Assembly: GCF_001657475.1 (NCBI RefSeq)
Contig: NZ_LXEY01000014.1
Span: 62,001-126,000 of the forward strand
DNA length: 64,000 nt
From: Enteractinococcus helveticum
Lineage (GTDB): Bacteria; Actinomycetota; Actinomycetes; Actinomycetales; Micrococcaceae
Reading direction: 5' to 3'
Both the position numbers and the translations under genes were made by a program. Each line of letters opens with the position of its first letter. Position 1 is the first letter of the stretch. The notes beneath the pieces were generated by a model. The model was given only the letters and a program-made list of their open reading frames with translations, made no database searches and was not told the origin of the DNA. This document shows positions 28,039-36,867 of the stretch, in pieces.

Positions 28039-29382
28039 GTGACGAAGAAACATGTTGTTGTAGTCGGTGCTGGATTTGCGGGCCTGATGGCAGCTCGTGA
28101 ACTGCAAGCCGCCGGAATCAGCGTCGAGATTATTGAAGCCCGGGATCGCATCGGTGGGCGTGCCTGGACCGAGGAGCGGATGGGGCGTCCGCTGGAACTC
28201 GGGGCAACCTGGGTGCACTGGTACCAGGCGCACACCTGGACCGAGATCGTGCGCTACAACCAACCGATCGTGGCCTCGCCCGAGCCGCAGACTGTGTATT
28301 GGAATCGCTCTACCGGTGAAACTTGCCAGGGCACGATGGACGAGGTTGATGCACTGCTGCGTCCGGCCATGGCCGAAGTCTTTGCCCGAGGCGACGAATA
28401 TTTTCCCAATCCGTTAGACCCAATGTGGATTCTGTCGGACCGGTATGACGGACCAGCAGAACTGCGCGAACAATTTCTGGCCGATGACCAGAAATCCGTG
28501 CTCGACATCATCCGTGAATCGGGAAAATTCAGCCACGAACAACTCGATCTGATGAGCTCCTACTGGGCAGCCGGCTACATCGGCAACCCAGACACCGGGT
28601 CATCCTTGATGGCCAAGCAGTGGGCGGCACTGTCGAATATGGATCTGGGACTGCTGGACGACATCACGTTGAAATTCAAGCTGGTCAACGGGATGCAGGG
28701 CATCTACAACGCGATGGCTGAAGATCTGACCTGCAATATTCGACTGAATACTCCAGTGACCAAGGTTCAGCACACCACCGACGGCGTATCACTCACTTTG
28801 GAAGATGGCGAAGTTATCACAGCTGATGCAACGATTGTCACCGTTCCAGCCGGGGCAATGAATACGATCGAGTTTTCTCCGGCACTGCCGCAGAAGATGC
28901 AAAAGGTGGTCGACCGCGGCTGGAACTCCAAGGGTGCCAAGATCTGGATCAAGATTAAAGGCCACCACAAGATCCTGGGCTACGCGCCATTCCCCGCAAA
29001 GATGTCGGTGGTGCGATCCGAGTACTTTACCGATGACAACACCACCATTCTTGTGGGCTTCGGTGGGGACCACTCGGCGGTTGATCTCAACGATACGGCG
29101 GTAGCCCAAGAAATCATCAACCAGTTCAATCCGGAACTTGAGGTGGTCGATTCCACCGGGCATGACTGGGTTGCTGATAAATGGTCCGGCCAGGCCTGGG
29201 GCACCTTACAGAGGGGCCAGTTCAGCGATGGCTGGGACAACTTCAAAGACACTGGCACTCAGATGTTCTTTGCCGGGACCGAATGGTCGAACGGCTGGCG
29301 CGGAGTTTGCATTGACGGCGCGCTAGAATCTGGCATGATAACAGCACGTCGGATCATCCAAGACTTCCGACAGCAGGCATAA
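28039..29382 (+). CDS. Flavin-containing monoamine oxidase (putrescine oxidase-like)
   Basis: The 447-residue enzyme has the FAD dinucleotide fold VVVVGAGFAGLMAARELQAAG (residues 6-26) with the Glu in IIEARDRIGGRAW. The late FAD segment MFFAGTEWSNGWRGVCIDGALESG completes the fold. This family oxidises primary amines to aldehydes, releasing ammonia and hydrogen peroxide. A putrescine or tyramine substrate is likely by the context of a permease and aldehyde dehydrogenase. The start is GTG at 28039, with GAAAGG upstream. It is the second gene of a two-gene unit with the permease. Confidence 0.9.
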   Translation: MTKKHVVVVGAGFAGLMAARELQAAGISVEIIEARDRIGGRAWTEERMGRPLELGATWVHWYQAHTWTEIVRYNQPIVASPEPQTVYWNRSTGETCQGTMDEVDALLRPAMAEVFARGDEYFPNPLDPMWILSDRYDGPAELREQFLADDQKSVLDIIRESGKFSHEQLDLMSSYWAAGYIGNPDTGSSLMAKQWAALSNMDLGLLDDITLKFKLVNGMQGIYNAMAEDLTCNIRLNTPVTKVQHTTDGVSLTLEDGEVITADATIVTVPAGAMNTIEFSPALPQKMQKVVDRGWNSKGAKIWIKIKGHHKILGYAPFPAKMSVVRSEYFTDDNTTILVGFGGDHSAVDLNDTAVAQEIINQFNPELEVVDSTGHDWVADKWSGQAWGTLQRGQFSDGWDNFKDTGTQMFFAGTEWSNGWRGVCIDGALESGMITARRIIQDFRQQA

Positions 29383-29393
29383 ATCGTACAAAA

Positions 29394-29436
29394 TCAACGG
29401 GTCACGCTGCTGCTTTTCAGCCGTGTGACCCGTTGA
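29394..29436. terminator. Bidirectional terminator between amine oxidase and AraC genes
   Basis: TCAACGGGTCACG at 29394-29406 pairs with GTGACCCGTTGA at 29425-29436. The hairpin lies within the 57-base gap between convergent genes and serves both. Confidence 0.75.
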
Positions 29437-29439
29437 CGT

Positions 29440-30408
29440 TTAAACACTAAAAATGGAGTTGCGATAACCCGAAGGAGTTTCACCGTAGGTTTGTTTAAAT
29501 AATTTGGAAACATGTGAAGCATCGGTGAGCCCGTACCTAGAACTAATCGATTGAACGGTTTCATCACGGTAGGCCGGATTCGCAAGGTCATCGCGGATTC
29601 GTCGGACGCGTTCATTGCGGATATAGGCGCTGACCGTCTGATGTTCTTCCGAGAATTTGCCGTGGAGTTGGCGCAGCGAGACGTAAAAATGGTCGGCAAT
29701 CATTTGCGGTCCCAACTGGGGATCGTGCAAGTGATCATCAATAAATGCCACGGCCTGCTGAAATAGCGGATTGTCTTCTTGCAGGTCGTCGTGGTTCCGG
29801 GCCGCTGCAAATAGTACCGTGACAAGCATTTCAAGAGCGGACCGTACCAGCTGCAGCGCGTGTGGTCCCTGCAAAATGTGCAGGTTCAGCGCGAGTTGTT
29901 TAAAGAGTGGGACGGCTACTTTTCCAAGCCCAGATTCATCACTAATGGGCACCGCCGTCACTTGGGAGATCTGATTCTGTACCAAGTGCAGCAGCTCTTG
30001 TGGAAACTGAATGATCAGACTGCGCTGGTCTTGTGCATAGTCCAGGGTATAGGGACGATGCGCGACATACAGGGCAAGGTCACCGGGTTGGAGCAGACAT
30101 TCACGACCGTCCTGAGTCAGGACTGTGGTCCCGGAAAATTGCAATGAGAGCTTGCACAACGCTTCATGCTCGGCAATCGGTACAACCTTGCTTTGGGTTA
30201 CCGTATGTGGACCGGTGTACATGTCGAAAAGTTCGACCCCACCCAGCGATACGTGGTGCTGACCTGCACGGAAAGCTTGTCGGTCGGGTGTGCTGAGTTC
30301 AATATTGGGAAAGCTTGCTTGAGCGTTCTGGGCCCAGGTCCAATAATCTTGGTCTCGTACTGGAGCGGAATTGAGTTGGACTGCGGCGTCTTGCTGCTGT
30401 TGTTGCAT
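29440..30408 (-). CDS. AraC-family transcriptional regulator with AraC_binding_2-like sensor
   Basis: The 322-residue protein has an N-terminal cupin-like sensor of the AraC-binding-like type (FRAGQHHVSLGGVELFDMYTG and LCKLSLQFSGTTVLTQDGREC). The C-terminal 100 residues carry two helix-turn-helix motifs (MIADHFYVSLRQLHGKF and SSRYGLTDASHVSKLFKQTY). It likely controls the amine oxidase, permease and aldehyde dehydrogenase around it, which is inferred from position. It begins at ATG 30408. A Gln-rich N-terminus (MQQQQQD) is unusual but not functional evidence. Confidence 0.9.
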   Translation of the reverse strand: MQQQQQDAAVQLNSAPVRDQDYWTWAQNAQASFPNIELSTPDRQAFRAGQHHVSLGGVELFDMYTGPHTVTQSKVVPIAEHEALCKLSLQFSGTTVLTQDGRECLLQPGDLALYVAHRPYTLDYAQDQRSLIIQFPQELLHLVQNQISQVTAVPISDESGLGKVAVPLFKQLALNLHILQGPHALQLVRSALEMLVTVLFAAARNHDDLQEDNPLFQQAVAFIDDHLHDPQLGPQMIADHFYVSLRQLHGKFSEEHQTVSAYIRNERVRRIRDDLANPAYRDETVQSISSRYGLTDASHVSKLFKQTYGETPSGYRNSIFSV

Positions 30409-30515
30409 ATCGAGTTTGCCCAGTCCCTTCTATACGTCTCGCGGCCTGGCTGACACCCGTCAGATATGAATTATTGATTAACTATATCAATGAGGAATTT
30501 GATCACGAAAGCAAA

Positions 30516-30561
30516 CAGCGCTGTCACCCGCGACCTATAAGAAGGTGGGATGACAGCGCTG
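30516..30561 (-). terminator. Terminator after the aldehyde dehydrogenase gene
   Basis: CAGCGCTGTCA at 30516-30526 pairs perfectly with TGACAGCGCTG at 30551-30561. On the minus strand the stem is followed by TTTGCTTT and lies 19 bases after the stop. Confidence 0.75.
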
Positions 30562-30579
30562 CGTCACAGCGAAAATGTC

Positions 30580-31995
30580 TTAGAGGGTCGTGACCTTTGG
30601 CAGGGCGACTTGTTTGAGACCTTCGACTCCGAACTCTAGACCCATGCCGGATTTCTTGACGCCGCCGAATGGCACCCGTGGGTCCACGGCACCGTGTTTG
30701 TTAATCCAGGTGGTCCCGGCAATCAGGCGGTTGGCGACTTCGCGTGCGCGGTCGGCATCCGAGGACCATACTGATGAGCCCAGCCCGACTTCAAGTTCGT
30801 TGGCCCATTCGATGGCTTGATCGAGATCGTCGTATTTGATGATCGGCAGTGCCGGACCAAATTGTTCGATCTGCACCAACGGGTTCTTCTGGTCGATATC
30901 CGAGACAATTGTTGCCGGGTAGAAATAACCGGTCTGATGGTCATCCGGGTTGCCACCGGTGACAATGGTGGCGCCATCTTTGCGGGCCTCTTCGACCAGA
31001 TCGGCAACAATTTTTTGCTGGGCGGCATTTTGCAGTGGCCCCAGGACGTTCTCCTCGGATACGCCCTGGCCCATTGGCGTCTCGGCGGCAATCTTGGCTA
31101 GTGCCTGAACCAGCTCGTCGTAGATCGAGGCTGGCACGTAGAGACGTTTCAGCGCGGCACACGTTTGGCCGGTGTTGATGAACGCGCCCCAGAAAATATC
31201 CTGAGCCATGTCCGCAACGTTGATGTCCTCCAGCACGATACCGGCGTCATTACCACCGAGTTCTAGGGTCACACGCTTCATATCCGCAGCAGCCGAGCGC
31301 ATGATCGCCTGCCCGGTTTTGGTCGAACCGGTGAACATAATCTTGTCGATGTCAGGGTGTTCGGAAACTGCCTGACCAATGTCGCCTTCGCCCGGCACGA
31401 CCTGCAGCACACCTTCGGGTAGCGCCTGATTCAGCACCGCAACCAGCGCCTGGACCGACAGCGGGGTGTGTTCAGATGGTTTGAGAATAACCGCATTGCC
31501 CATTCGCAGCGACGGGGCCAACTGCCAAACCGAGATCATCATCGGCCAGTTCCACGGACCAATGGCTCCGACCACACCGATGGGCACATAGCTCAGCACG
31601 GATTTGCCGGATTCGTCGTCAACTAGGACTTCGTCTTCCAACGGGAAGTCCGCGTTGGCACGTAGCCAGGCTTCACACGCACCGGCTTCGAAACGAGCGT
31701 TGGGACCATTGAGTGGTTTGCCGACCTCACGGGCCAGAATCTGGGCGAGCGCTTCAGCCGAAGCGTTGACCGCGTCGGCGGCCTTGTGCAGGTAATCGGC
31801 GCGCTCGGCATGGGAGAGGGCACCCCAGGATTTTTGGGCCTGGCTGGCTATCGCAACGGCTGCATCGACGTCGTCGGTGCTCGACATTTTGGTGTTGCCA
31901 ACCAGCTCACCGGTGGCCGGATCATGCACCGGTTGGCCATCGGTGACGGTGACGGCGGCAAGCAGGTTGTCGAATGTCGTCAGATCGGTAGACAT
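30580..31995 (-). CDS. NAD(P)-dependent aldehyde dehydrogenase
   Basis: The start is ATG 31995, because GGAGG lies just upstream; the earlier ATG at 32013 adds six residues. The 471-residue product has the catalytic Cys in NTGQTCAALKRLY, the general base Glu in VTLELGGNDAG, and the NAD loop FTGSTKTGQAI. It is near the family's normal length. In this cluster it should oxidise the aldehyde made by the amine oxidase, such as 4-aminobutanal or an arylacetaldehyde. Substrate assignment is inference. Confidence 0.93.
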   Translation of the reverse strand: MSTDLTTFDNLLAAVTVTDGQPVHDPATGELVGNTKMSSTDDVDAAVAIASQAQKSWGALSHAERADYLHKAADAVNASAEALAQILAREVGKPLNGPNARFEAGACEAWLRANADFPLEDEVLVDDESGKSVLSYVPIGVVGAIGPWNWPMMISVWQLAPSLRMGNAVILKPSEHTPLSVQALVAVLNQALPEGVLQVVPGEGDIGQAVSEHPDIDKIMFTGSTKTGQAIMRSAAADMKRVTLELGGNDAGIVLEDINVADMAQDIFWGAFINTGQTCAALKRLYVPASIYDELVQALAKIAAETPMGQGVSEENVLGPLQNAAQQKIVADLVEEARKDGATIVTGGNPDDHQTGYFYPATIVSDIDQKNPLVQIEQFGPALPIIKYDDLDQAIEWANELEVGLGSSVWSSDADRAREVANRLIAGTTWINKHGAVDPRVPFGGVKKSGMGLEFGVEGLKQVALPKVTTL

Positions 31996-32222
31996 GTATT
32001 CCTCCGTGTTCATTCATGGGATCGCAAAGTGGGTCCCTGTTGTATTCTAGGCTGCCAAAAAATGCGGTCGCTGAGCTAGGACTGACGTGCATGGCACTTG
32101 GATTCCAGCGCAGGGCTGAAAGTCGCCAGGCTGCGTGGCGGGCGGAGCGGATGGTCTGATTCTGTACAGCGAAAGGGCGTTGAATATACGACGTTGACCA
32201 CAAGATACGGAGGTATCCTGCA

Positions 32223-33320
32223 ATGAAAGCAATGGTAGTTCGAGACCTCGGTGGCGGCTGGGTAGAAGAAGATATTCAGATTGCCGATCCGATCGGTCAA
32301 GAAGTACTGATCGAGCTGAAAGCCTCTGGACTGTGCGGTTCAGACTTCATGAAAATGAGTAATGAAGTCCAGTATCCGCCTTCGGCAGTCCTGGGCCACG
32401 AAATTTCCGGGGTGGTCACACAAATTGGTCCTAACGTTACAGAATTTGCAGTAGGCGACCACGTTGCCGCCTGTCTGGTGCAGTTCTGCGGTAAATGCGA
32501 GCAATGTTTAGATGGCGAACCAGGCCTGTGCCGTTCTCCAGACCTGACCCTGCGTGCCGACGGCGAAGAACCACGGCTCAAAGATGCCAACGGTAACCCA
32601 GTGACGCAAGGCATGGCGCTGGGCGGATTTGCTCAACAGGCGCTGGTCCATGAGAATATGCTGGTCAAACTGCCCAAAGATATGCCTTTTGCCCAGGCTG
32701 CGGTGCTGGGGTGCGGGGTGATCACCGGAACCGGTGCTGTCCTAAACGCTGCCAAAGTCCGGCCCGGTGAAGATGTGGTGATCATTGGTGCCGGTGGGGT
32801 TGGACTCAACGTTGTCTCCGGTGCCGTGCTGGCCAGTGCTGGCAAAATCATTTCCGTGGACCTGAACCAGGAATCGCTGGATGCCGCCAAATCTTTTGGT
32901 GCAACCCACACCATCAACTCAGCTGAGACTGATCCTGTTGCCGCGGTCAAAGAACTGACCGGTGGCCACGGTGTTCGCACGGTCTTTGACGTCGTCGGAA
33001 TTGGCGCCACTGCACGTCAGGGTTACGACATGTTAGATAACGGCGGGACGCTGTATCAAAATGGCATGGGGACGGGCACAGATACGCTGGGTACGGGCCC
33101 CATGCAGAACGCGGTTTCGCGCAAAGCCGTCCCGGGCGGATTCATGGGGTCGGGGGGGCCCAAACGCGACATGGCCATGCTTGTTGAACAGTACCAAGCT
33201 GGTCGCCTGAACCTTGATGACATTGTTTCTGGTGAGATCAAACTATCTGAGGTCAATAAGGGTTATGAGATGATTCGCGATCCAAAGGTGAACCGAATCG
33301 TTATCACCGACTTTTCTTAG
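32223..33320 (+). CDS. Zinc-dependent alcohol dehydrogenase (MDR superfamily)
   Basis: The 365-residue product has the catalytic Zn ligand Cys in SGLCGSDF, GHEISGVV with the second ligand, the structural-zinc loop CGKCEQCLDGEPGLC, and the NAD site GAGGVGLNVV (about residues 182-191). All four structural Cys are present. It reduces or oxidises an alcohol/aldehyde pair. It diverges from the aldehyde dehydrogenase gene and probably belongs to the same amine or alcohol pathway. ATG 32223 follows ACGGAGG. Its 3' end overlaps the convergent MFS gene by 17 bases. Confidence 0.92.
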   Translation: MKAMVVRDLGGGWVEEDIQIADPIGQEVLIELKASGLCGSDFMKMSNEVQYPPSAVLGHEISGVVTQIGPNVTEFAVGDHVAACLVQFCGKCEQCLDGEPGLCRSPDLTLRADGEEPRLKDANGNPVTQGMALGGFAQQALVHENMLVKLPKDMPFAQAAVLGCGVITGTGAVLNAAKVRPGEDVVIIGAGGVGLNVVSGAVLASAGKIISVDLNQESLDAAKSFGATHTINSAETDPVAAVKELTGGHGVRTVFDVVGIGATARQGYDMLDNGGTLYQNGMGTGTDTLGTGPMQNAVSRKAVPGGFMGSGGPKRDMAMLVEQYQAGRLNLDDIVSGEIKLSEVNKGYEMIRDPKVNRIVITDFS

Positions 33321-34602
33321 TGCTGGTTGTTGGTGGGTGGAGCGCGGCGTCGCGTGTGACCGGCCCGGGCCCTGGCGGTAACGTACGCGAAAAGATCCCA
33401 GCACCCACCAACCCCAGGGCTGCGATGGCCCAAACACCAAAGGCCAGCGTGGAGATGGCAGTGACCACGGAGATCAGCAGCGGCCCGGTCAATGTTCCAG
33501 AGTCGGAGAGCAACCGCCACAGGGCCAAGAATTTTGGTCGGCCCACGGTCGGGGAGTAGTCAGCCCCCAGGGTCATGACGATGCCCGCACCGAAGCCGTT
33601 GCCCAGCCCAATTAATACGGCCGCGACCATCAACCATCCACTCGTGCCCGTCAGAGGCACGGCCGCAGTGCCGATGGCCAGTCCGGTGAGACAGGACACC
33701 GCCACCACACGACGTCCTTTTTGGTCCATCAGCAGACCGGATGGATAGAACATGATCAGATCAATGGCCCCGGACACCCCGTAAATGAGTGATGCCTGGG
33801 CAGGGCTGAGTCCTAGGTGCTCGGCCCACAGCGGGATCACCGCGGTGCGCGAGGCACGCATCGCCGACAGGCACAGCACGCCCAGGCCCGAAGACAACAG
33901 CACCCGCCAATGCTCCTTGGCCAACGACGTCATGGTTGGATTGGTGATGATCTCAAGCGGGTTGGTTGTTGTTGATTCCAAGTGCGTGGGCGTGGTGGGT
34001 TCAGCCAGTTCTTGAATAAACAGCGAAACGATGACGGCGGTGCCCATACACGCCGCTCCGACGGCAAAGGCGCCCTGCATGCCTAGAAACGCTTGAGCCC
34101 CGGCACCAAGAAAGGGCCCCACGAATGATCCAATGCGAATCATGCCACCCAGCAGTGACATGGCCCGGGCACGGTGCGAGACCGGAACCGCCACCGCCAA
34201 ATAAGACTGGCGTGCCAGATTGAACCCAGCCCCTGCCATCCCGATCAACAAGATACCCACGGTATAGCCTGCAAAATCATAGGGCTCAACCAACGGAAAC
34301 CAGCCGGCGACCATCGCCCAGGCCAGCGTGACACCCAGGGTTCCTACGCCAGCCGAGACGATCATCGTAAGACGCTCTCCGGCACGTGAGGCCAGTTGGG
34401 CTGCTGGAGCATTTGCGATCAGGGAACCGATGCCGATGAGTGTGACCGTACTGGCCGCCACTGCTAGGGATACCCCAAATCCTGTGGAGGCCCCGGCAAT
34501 GGCCGGCATGATGGCGCCAAGACCAATCGCATAGATCAACGAGGGCGCATAGATCTGAAACGCATCCGCTAGAGGTTTGGCGCCGCGTGACTGATCTGAC
34601 AT
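33304..34602 (-). CDS. MFS transporter (12 helices)
   Basis: The 432-residue product has 12 hydrophobic helices and the central motif LMDQKGRRVVAVSCLTGLAIG, a motif A copy between helices 8 and 9. The first-half motif A is weaker (LASRAGERLTMIV). This suggests an exporter or metabolite carrier of no clear subfamily. It starts at ATG 34602 after GAAGG. Its 3' end overlaps the alcohol dehydrogenase gene by 17 bases, on the other strand. Confidence 0.85.
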   Translation of the reverse strand: MSDQSRGAKPLADAFQIYAPSLIYAIGLGAIMPAIAGASTGFGVSLAVAASTVTLIGIGSLIANAPAAQLASRAGERLTMIVSAGVGTLGVTLAWAMVAGWFPLVEPYDFAGYTVGILLIGMAGAGFNLARQSYLAVAVPVSHRARAMSLLGGMIRIGSFVGPFLGAGAQAFLGMQGAFAVGAACMGTAVIVSLFIQELAEPTTPTHLESTTTNPLEIITNPTMTSLAKEHWRVLLSSGLGVLCLSAMRASRTAVIPLWAEHLGLSPAQASLIYGVSGAIDLIMFYPSGLLMDQKGRRVVAVSCLTGLAIGTAAVPLTGTSGWLMVAAVLIGLGNGFGAGIVMTLGADYSPTVGRPKFLALWRLLSDSGTLTGPLLISVVTAISTLAFGVWAIAALGLVGAGIFSRTLPPGPGPVTRDAALHPPTTSTKKSR

Positions 34603-34991
34603 GTTACCTTCTCTACTTCGACCCCGTTGACAGCAGGGGATGACTCTCTAACCTCCTAGGGTACGCCGAGACGTAACGAAAATGTCGAACGACGACATAC
34701 ACGGGAATTCTGAAAACGAAGTGTTGCCACAGAGAAAGCAGACGACGCTCAACGCAAGATCGTCGTGGCATACATTGTCGACGGTGTGATACGACAAGAT
34801 CCGCTAACTCCAACGACTCAACATGACCTCATATCGAGTCAATAATGCACAAATGATGACGACGGAACTCTGACAAGGCTCTGGCCATCTTCACTTGCGA
34901 AGTGCACAGGGTAAAATGAGGATATCTTCGACGCTGTGGCTCATCCGGTGAACAGCATCGGTTGGCGTCAGGGAACCGACAGGAGTCCCTC
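34603..34991. other. 389-base region without a recognised gene
   Basis: The region separates divergent genes (MFS and alpha/beta hydrolase). I see no coding frame, strong hairpin or RNA gene in it. Confidence 0.4.
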
Positions 34992-35885
34992 ATGGAACCG
35001 CAGACTGATTTTCAAACAGAAGAACGAACCTTCATTTCCGAAGGTGTTGTCTGTGCCGCGACACTGTATCGGCCGGCCATGATCGATGGCCCAGTGCCCT
35101 GTGTAGTGTTGGCCGCCAGTCTGAATCAAACGCGGATGGATGGATATCCCCGCTTTGCTGAACGATTCGCGGCGGCAGGTTATGCCGCCTTGGTATTCGA
35201 TTATCGATACGTCGGAGATAGCGAGGGCGAACCCCGCCAGCTCGTCGACTATCAGCAACAACGTGAAGACCTACGTGCCGCAGTGGAATTCGCGCGCACG
35301 CTTGACGGCGTTGATCCCGCACAGATTATTCTGTGGGGGTTTTCTTTTGGCGGCGGCCATGCGATCAGTGTGGGCGCTGAAGACCAACGGTTGGCTGCAG
35401 TGTTGACCCTGTGCCCATTTCTTGACGGGCTGGTATTTTCGGCTACTTCGGGCATCGGAAATTCACTGCGACGGATGGCAGCAGCGGCCAAGGCCTCTTG
35501 GGTCCGCGAACCCATTCGAATGTTAGTCACCGCGCCACCTCGCCAACTGGCCTTGTTCAACCAGCCCGAAGCCGTTGCTGGATTTGAAGCAATGCGTTCA
35601 GAGAATTCACTGTGGTTCAATGAAATCCTAGTCAAACCCACCCAACCGCAAGTGCGGATTCGTCCCATCCGTCATGCCAAAGAAATTTCCTGTCCACTCT
35701 GGGTCGGGCTGGCAACCCGTGACACGATGGTTCCGGCGGCTCCCATCCGTCGGCTAGCGCAGCAAGCGCCAAATGCCGAACTTCGAACCTTCGAAAGTGG
35801 ACATTTTGACGGATTCGTGGGTCACTTTGATGAGATCATCAAATCCCAACTTGCTTTCCTTCGACGAGCGTTGGCCCACGCCTAG
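34992..35885 (+). CDS. Alpha/beta hydrolase (dienelactone-hydrolase/YcjY-like)
   Basis: The start is ATG 34992, with AGGAG 8 bases upstream. The 297-residue protein has the nucleophile elbow GFSFGG (about residues 115-120), the oxyanion part VVLAASLNQTRMDG, the acid in VGLATRDTMVPAAP and the His in ESGHFDGF. A complete Ser-Asp-His triad is thus likely. Its substrate is unknown; relatives include esterases, peptidases and lactonases. It appears to be monocistronic. Confidence 0.87.
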   Translation: MEPQTDFQTEERTFISEGVVCAATLYRPAMIDGPVPCVVLAASLNQTRMDGYPRFAERFAAAGYAALVFDYRYVGDSEGEPRQLVDYQQQREDLRAAVEFARTLDGVDPAQIILWGFSFGGGHAISVGAEDQRLAAVLTLCPFLDGLVFSATSGIGNSLRRMAAAAKASWVREPIRMLVTAPPRQLALFNQPEAVAGFEAMRSENSLWFNEILVKPTQPQVRIRPIRHAKEISCPLWVGLATRDTMVPAAPIRRLAQQAPNAELRTFESGHFDGFVGHFDEIIKSQLAFLRRALAHA

Positions 35886-36057
35886 TTTAAGATGCGAACC
35901 GACGTCGGCTACGGCACTCGGAATCGGAGCGGAAATAATCCACAGGCTGTGCCGGTTTCAACGAATTTCCACAGTGTGCCGATTGCATATTGAATGATCC
36001 AAGGTCGGTCCTTAGACTCACAGTCCATAGCCAATTTCTCAAGCATGGAGGAATACT

Positions 36058-36867
36058 GTGCACGTGGCGCATCAACTCAAACAAGAAAACCTGCAGGTCA
36101 CCATTGATCAGCAGGACGCCGACTTGAATATGCTGTTTCCAAATGGCCACAAATTCGACCGGTACGGATTCCTCATCACCGAACCATACGGTAGCTTTGG
36201 GGCAAGCTTGCTGATCCAAGCGGCTATCGTACACTTCTACGACATCGACCCCGCACGACGAGATACCGAACCCATGTACCCTGAAATCTACATGTTCCAC
36301 GTCGGCGGGGCCTTCGGGGACCATAGCTCATTTGATTTCTGGCCCGCGCGTAAAGAAATCTTCGTTCAAGCGCACCAGCCTGCCGACCTGCTCGCCGCGA
36401 TCGTAGACCGAGGCATCACCCGGCTCGCAGTTCCAGACATCACACCGGGCAATCCTGAACTCCTCAAGGACGGCGCCAATACGTTTGCCGACATCGGCTC
36501 AGCCAGAAATCTGTTGGCTTCGTGTTTTGTCTATAACGCCAGCGGCCGTACTGACGATGCCGACGTCGTCTTGTCATCCGACCATGCATCCTTTGAATCC
36601 AATATTCCACGTACTTTGGACCGCGAGCCGATCTTGGAAAAATATTATGCTGCACCCGAGTCCATGAGCTTGGCCGGCCCGTCGGTTCCAACCGACACCG
36701 ATCGGTGGGTCGATCACGTCCAAAGCCGCAAAGACGAAGTCGATCGGGATGCCATCCGCCTATCAACAGCCCAGCGTCGTCACCGCGTCGGAGACCGACT
36801 CGTGCGCACCGAATCATTCCGTAAGGTAAGCGTTGAAGATATGTTGTCGCTTTTGGCTGGGTTTTAA
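36058..36867 (+). CDS. Conserved-looking protein of unknown function, coupled to the YcaQ-like gene
   Basis: I do not recognise this 269-residue soluble protein. It has no signal peptide or membrane helix. A stretch rich in aromatics (YMFHVGGAFGDHSSFDFWPARKE is its core, about residues 80-102) and a charged C-terminus (DRDAIRLSTAQRRHRVGDR) stand out. The start is GTG at 36058, preceded by GGAGG. Its TAA shares one base with the ATG of the following DNA glycosylase gene (TAATG), so the two are translationally coupled and may work together in DNA repair. That link is inference. Confidence 0.75.
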   Translation: MHVAHQLKQENLQVTIDQQDADLNMLFPNGHKFDRYGFLITEPYGSFGASLLIQAAIVHFYDIDPARRDTEPMYPEIYMFHVGGAFGDHSSFDFWPARKEIFVQAHQPADLLAAIVDRGITRLAVPDITPGNPELLKDGANTFADIGSARNLLASCFVYNASGRTDDADVVLSSDHASFESNIPRTLDREPILEKYYAAPESMSLAGPSVPTDTDRWVDHVQSRKDEVDRDAIRLSTAQRRHRVGDRLVRTESFRKVSVEDMLSLLAGF

